The notes under the pieces were generated by a model. The model did no database searches. It had not been told where the DNA came from and saw only the letters and a list, made by a program, of their open reading frames with translations. Source: Halocaridina rubra (taxonomy: Eukaryota; Arthropoda; Malacostraca; Decapoda; Atyidae). Taken from it: a stretch of DNA of 64,000 nt. Every line of letters starts with the position of its first letter. Position 1 is the first letter of the stretch. Location: contig JAXCGZ010007562.1 of assembly GCA_037179515.1 (NCBI GenBank), positions 173,501 through 237,500 of the forward strand. The letters run 5' to 3'. Positions 61,302 through 64,000 of this stretch are shown piece by piece. Made by a program: the position numbers and the translations under genes.

Positions 61302-63210
61302 TACATATAAATGGTATAGTAAGGGCAGCATATGCATTCTTATCAAATATAAGGGTAGCCTTCAGGCACATGGACAAGGAAATGTTCAGAAATATTTATG
61401 GAACCTATGTTAGGCCAAAACTTGAATATGCAGCCCCCTTTTGGAATCTGCACTTTAAAAAGCACATAGCTAAGCTTGAAAAAGTTCAAAGACATGCCAC
61501 GAAACTGGTGCCAGAAATACGCACTCTCAGTTATGATGAAAGGCTGAGGGAATTAGACTTACCATCACTCGAAGCTAGAAGATTGAGATGGATATGGTGA
61601 CAGTGTTTAAATTCCTTCAAGGTTATGAGAGAATGGATAGGGATTGATATTTTGATATGGCTGGCTTTAGAACTAGAGGTCATAGTTTGAAGCTTCGTAA
61701 GAAAACTTCCTTGCAGGATGTAAGGAAATAGTTTTTCAGTGTAAGAGTAGTTGATAATTGGAATTGGCTAAGCGAGGAGGTAGTTAATGCTATCTCAATC
61801 CATAGTTTCAGGACAGGCATGATAATTATGATTAAGTAGAAAATGTAACCTATCAGGAGACTGGAAGATACAAGGTTTGGGCTCTTTCCCGTAAACACAA
61901 TTAGGTAAACGCAGTTAGGTAAATACACACACACAGAAGTACATATAAATGGTATAGTAAGGGCAGCATATGCATTCTTATCAAATATAAGAGTAGCCTT
62001 CAGGCACATGGACAAGGAAATGTTCAGAAATATTTATGTAACTTATGTTAGACCAAAACTTGAATATGCTGCCCCCTTTTGGAATCTGTACTTGAAAAAG
62101 CACATAGCTAAGCTTGAAAAAGTTCAAAGACATGCCACGAAACTGGTGCCAGAAATACGCAATCTCAGTAATGATGAGAGGCTGAGGGAATTAGACTTAC
62201 CATCACTCGAAGCTAGAAAATTGAGGGGGGATATGGTGACAGTGTTAAAATTCCTTCAAGGTTATGAGAGAGTGGATAGGGATCGATATTTAGATATGGC
62301 TGGCTCTAGAACTAGAGGTCATAGTTTGAAGCTTCGTAAGAAAACTTCCTTGCAGGATGTAAGGAAATAGTTTTTCAGTGTAAGAGTAGTTGATAATTGG
62401 AATTGGCTAAGCGAGGAGGTAGTTAATGCTATCTCAATCCATAGATTTAAGGAAAGGTATGATAAGTATGACTAAGTATAAAATGGAACCGAACAGGAGA
62501 CGGGAAGAAACGAGCTTTGGGCTCTTTCCCGTAAACACAATTAGGTAAATACAATTAGGTAAATGCACATACACACACAGAAATACATATAAATGGTATA
62601 GTAAGGGCAGTATATGCATTCTTATCAAATATAAGGGTAGCCTTCAGGCACATGGACAAGGAAATGTTCAGATATATTTATGTAACCTATGTGAGGCCAA
62701 AACTTGAATATGCAGCCCCCTTTTGGAATCTGCACTTGAAAAAGCACATAGCTAAGCTTGAAAAAGTTCAAAGACATGCCACGAAACTGGTGCCAGAAAT
62801 ACGCAATCTCAGTTATGATGAGAGGCTGAGGGAATTAGACTTACCATCACTCGAAGCTAGATGATTGAGGGGGGATATGGTGACAGTGTTTAAATTCCTT
62901 CAAGGTTATGAGAGAGTGGATAGGGATCGATATTTTGATATGGATGGCTGTAGAACTAGAGGTCATAGTTTGAAGCTTCGTAAGAAAGCTTCCTTGCAGG
63001 ATGTAAGGAAATAGTTTTTCAGTGTAAGAGTAGTTGATAATTGGAATTGGCTAAGCGAGGAGGTAGTTAATGCTATCTCAATCCATAGTTTTAAGGAAAG
63101 GTATGATAAGTATGACTAAGTAGAACATGGAACCGAACCGGAGACGGGAAGAAACGAGCTTTAGGCTCTTTCCCGCAAACACAATTAGGTAATCACAATT
63201 AGGTAATCAC
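47706..63210 (+). repeat. Array 2: 24 tandem units of about 644 bp from the LINE-A 3' end
   Basis: Unit positions (first A of AAATACATATAAATGG; AAGTAC in the unit at 61937): 47708, 48351, 48995, 49639, 50283, 50927, 51571, 52215, 52859, 53503, 54147, 54790, 55434, 56077, 56721, 57365, 58010, 58656, 59301, 59946, 60592, 61299, 61937, 62581. Most spacings are 643-646; 707 at 60592 is due to an expanded CA run and 638 follows it. Each unit holds the C-terminal coding end ('MDKEMFRNIYVTYVRPKLEY' onward), the tail AATTAGGTAAATAC twice, then ACACACACATAC. Unit 1 keeps a 155-codon frame. Units 2-24 share a TAC-to-TAG change in 'DVRK*FFS'. Dimer patterns occur (units 4+5 repeated as 6+7). Confidence 0.95.
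61217..61297. repeat. Expanded (CA)n inside array 2
   Basis: About 80 bp of CA with one CATACA interruption at 61259; it explains the single long spacing in the array. Confidence 0.95.
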
Positions 63211-64000
63211 TCAGGTTTAGAGTAAGACACTCAGTGCCTGAATGGAAAAGAGTTAGTAGTGGAGTTTAGCAGGGTTCAGTTTTAGGGCCACTTTTGTTCC
63301 TTGTATATGTAAATGACCTACCAGAGTCTGTAAATTTATGCATAAATATGTTTGCAGATGATGCAAAGATTGTGAAGAAAGTTAGACACGAGAACAATGG
63401 TAGAGAACTTCAGGAAGATCTAAATAGTCTGCATGAGTGGTCAGAAAAGTTGCTACTTAAATTAAATACTTCAAAATGTAAGGTAATGAGAATGAGTACA
63501 AGTGCACGAAGGCCCAAGCTTGACTACTTGGTGGTAGGAGTACAACTTTATGAGACAGAAAATGAGAGAGATCTAGGTGTAAATATACTGGCAGATATGT
63601 CTCTAGAAATACATATAAATGACAGAGTAAGGGCAGCATATGCTTTTATATCAAATGTAAGGGTAGCCTTCAGGCACATGGACATGGAAATGTTCAGAAA
63701 TATTTATGTAACCTATGTGAGGCCAAAACTTGAATATGCAGCTCCCTTTTGGAATCGGCACTTGGAAAAGCACGTAGCTAAGCTTGAAAAAGTTCAAAGA
63801 CATGCCAAGATAAAGGTGCCAGAAATATGCAATCACAGTTATGGTGAGAGGCTGAGGTAATTAGACTTGCCATTACTCGAAGCTAGAAGATTTAGGGGGA
63901 ATATGGTGACATTCCTTAAATTCCTTTATGGTTATGATAGAGTTGATAAGGATCGATGTTTTGATATGGCTTGCTCTAGAACTAGAGGGCATAGTTTGAA
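63211..64000 (+). mobile_element. LINE-A copy 9 (5'-truncated, runs off the window)
   Basis: It starts at TTTAGAGTAAGACACTC ('RVRHSV'), the same RT position at which copy 8 starts on the far side of array 2. Stop TAG replaces the Pro of motif B ('GV*QGSVLGP', near 63267). 'LFLVYVNDLPESVNLCINMF', 'FADDAKIVKKVRHENN' and the C-terminal domain are readable to 63860, where a TAA interrupts. The element continues beyond 64000. Confidence 0.88.

Noticed and set aside
47706..63210. Regular tandem repeats as a possible CRISPR or gene cluster
   Set aside because: Units are 644-bp LINE 3' ends with coding remnants, no short repeats with unique spacers, and the context is a eukaryotic genome.

Overview
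This window is animal nuclear DNA, most likely from an arthropod and probably a decapod crustacean. The evidence is GT-AG introns in a conserved ciliary gene, long TA, CT and CA microsatellites, and many non-LTR retrotransposon (LINE) families with arthropod-type open reading frames. The species assignment is inference. I see no bacterial features, rRNA, tRNA or CRISPR.

Region 1 (1-13.1 kb) holds the only host gene I recognise: the last six coding exons (about 297 codons) of IFT122, an intraflagellar transport complex-A subunit, on the + strand between 2134 and 11483. Its upstream flank and introns carry four kinds of transposon debris. These are LINE-B (a Jockey/CR1-group reverse transcriptase, 1-2040), an RTE-type LINE on the - strand (about 2490-4190), LINE-C (PHD-like zinc finger, endonuclease, RT and RNase H, - strand, about 6452-9883, plus an internally deleted 5'-3' fusion copy at 4243-4690), and a short terminal-inverted-repeat DNA element (about 9886-10725).

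Region 2 (11.5-17.8 kb) has no recognisable gene. It holds a second LINE-B 3' end (13123-13476), two TA microsatellites, one CT microsatellite and a second copy of the RTE-associated 3' repeat.

Region 3 (17.8-64 kb) is almost entirely one CR1/L2-group family, here called LINE-A, whose 3' end carries a short tail repeat (AATTAGGTAATCAC)n, often followed by (CA)n. It contains degenerate copies in both orientations (17.8-23.65 kb). Next is a 12-unit tandem array of about 1.03-kb units, each itself an inverted repeat of the LINE-A 3' end (23655-36062). Then come a truncated copy with an intact frame (36063-37342, - strand), a nearly complete two-ORF copy (about 37911-41924), a chain of truncated copies (41975-47705), a second array of 24 direct units of about 644 bp (47706-63210), and a last truncated copy running off the window.

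The most interesting points are the hairpin-forming array, the 24-unit array with higher-order structure and a shared nonsense codon, a conserved -1 overlap between LINE-A ORF1 and ORF2 with a slippery heptamer and no early ORF2 AUG, and the habit of LINE-A copies to begin at the (CA)n tail of the preceding copy. All homology calls are from reading translations and remembered family features; no database search was run.
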